Shown here: piece by piece, positions 63,924 to 64,000 of the stretch
How the letters are laid out: each line of letters starts with the position of its first letter
Position numbering within the stretch: position 1 is the stretch's first letter
Assembly: GCA_963724285.1 (NCBI GenBank)
Contig: CAVRUD010000009.1
Coordinates: forward strand, 124,001-188,000
Length of the DNA: 64,000 nt
DNA from: CAVRUD01 sp963724285
Lineage (GTDB): Bacteria > Chloroflexota > Chloroflexia > Thermomicrobiales > UBA6265
Reading direction: 5' to 3'
The notes under the pieces: generated by a model
The model's database searches: none
Seen by the model: only the letters and a program-made list of their open reading frames with translations
What the model was told of the DNA's origin: nothing
Made by a program: the position numbers and the translations under genes

Positions 63924-64000
63924 GACTCGCGTTCCTTCCGTACCCGGCGAGGTCGCGCCGGATCAGGCACAAACATCGGGTGCCTCTCCACATTCGGCCG

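Overview
The window looks like a piece of a high-GC Chloroflexota chromosome, most likely class Thermomicrobia (Sphaerobacter/Nitrolancea-like). This placement is inferred from GC content, GTG/TTG starts behind strong AGGAGG sites, secreted proteins with 'ATPAATP'-type linkers, and the gene families present; no rRNA or tRNA is visible to confirm it. Many genes carry single-base insertions, usually an extra G or C next to an identical base. The sequence may therefore be an error-containing draft or metagenome assembly, so frameshifted genes should not be read automatically as decayed.

1-11 kb: end of a SnoaL-like ester cyclase, an FMN split-barrel protein, a 2-hydroxyacid dehydrogenase, an ECF sigma factor with a membrane anti-sigma factor, a SIMPL-domain secreted protein, an HtrA protease (reverse), a rhodanese-like lipoprotein without its catalytic Cys, a TolB/SH3 secreted protein and L-threonine aldolase (reverse). 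11.5-20 kb: one very large secreted multidomain protein (M23-like, DPBB-like, many TIG-like repeats, Thr/Pro-rich linker, C-terminal beta domain), an MFS exporter, a site-2 protease and a second MFS exporter. 20-23 kb: a 1.3 kb stretch without a convincing gene, then a TetR regulator and an FAD-dependent oxidoreductase. 23.5-29.4 kb: K+ channel, glycogen-debranching enzyme, a DUF1269/glycosidase chimera, a secreted protein, a broken holin-like gene and a 241-bp inverted-repeat element.

29.5-64 kb is almost entirely reverse strand and reads as an energy, dormancy and stress island. It holds YqhA, PRC-barrel proteins, DHA2 exporter, GH15 trehalase/glucoamylase, SulP, APC permease, MscS, a complete arginine deiminase cluster (arcA, YfcC transporter, DUF1269, pepD, arcB, nhaC, arcC and small proteins), alpha/beta hydrolase, PPK2, a P-type cation ATPase, two CYTH-like proteins, LURP-one-related protein, DUF6325, several DUF1269 proteins, DUF2171-like and DUF4397 proteins.

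The main discovery is a conserved 34-bp promoter-type motif found nine times between 27 and 63 kb, always in the same orientation and upstream of a reverse-strand gene or operon. It has two blocks at a fixed spacing. The core (CTTTCGCC/GACTTTAGGC on the coding strand) resembles a DosR/DevR (NarL-type) box. I infer a regulon that couples ATP from arginine, polyphosphate use, ion transport and DUF1269/PRC-barrel proteins, analogous to but not the same as the mycobacterial dormancy regulon. No response regulator lies in the window.
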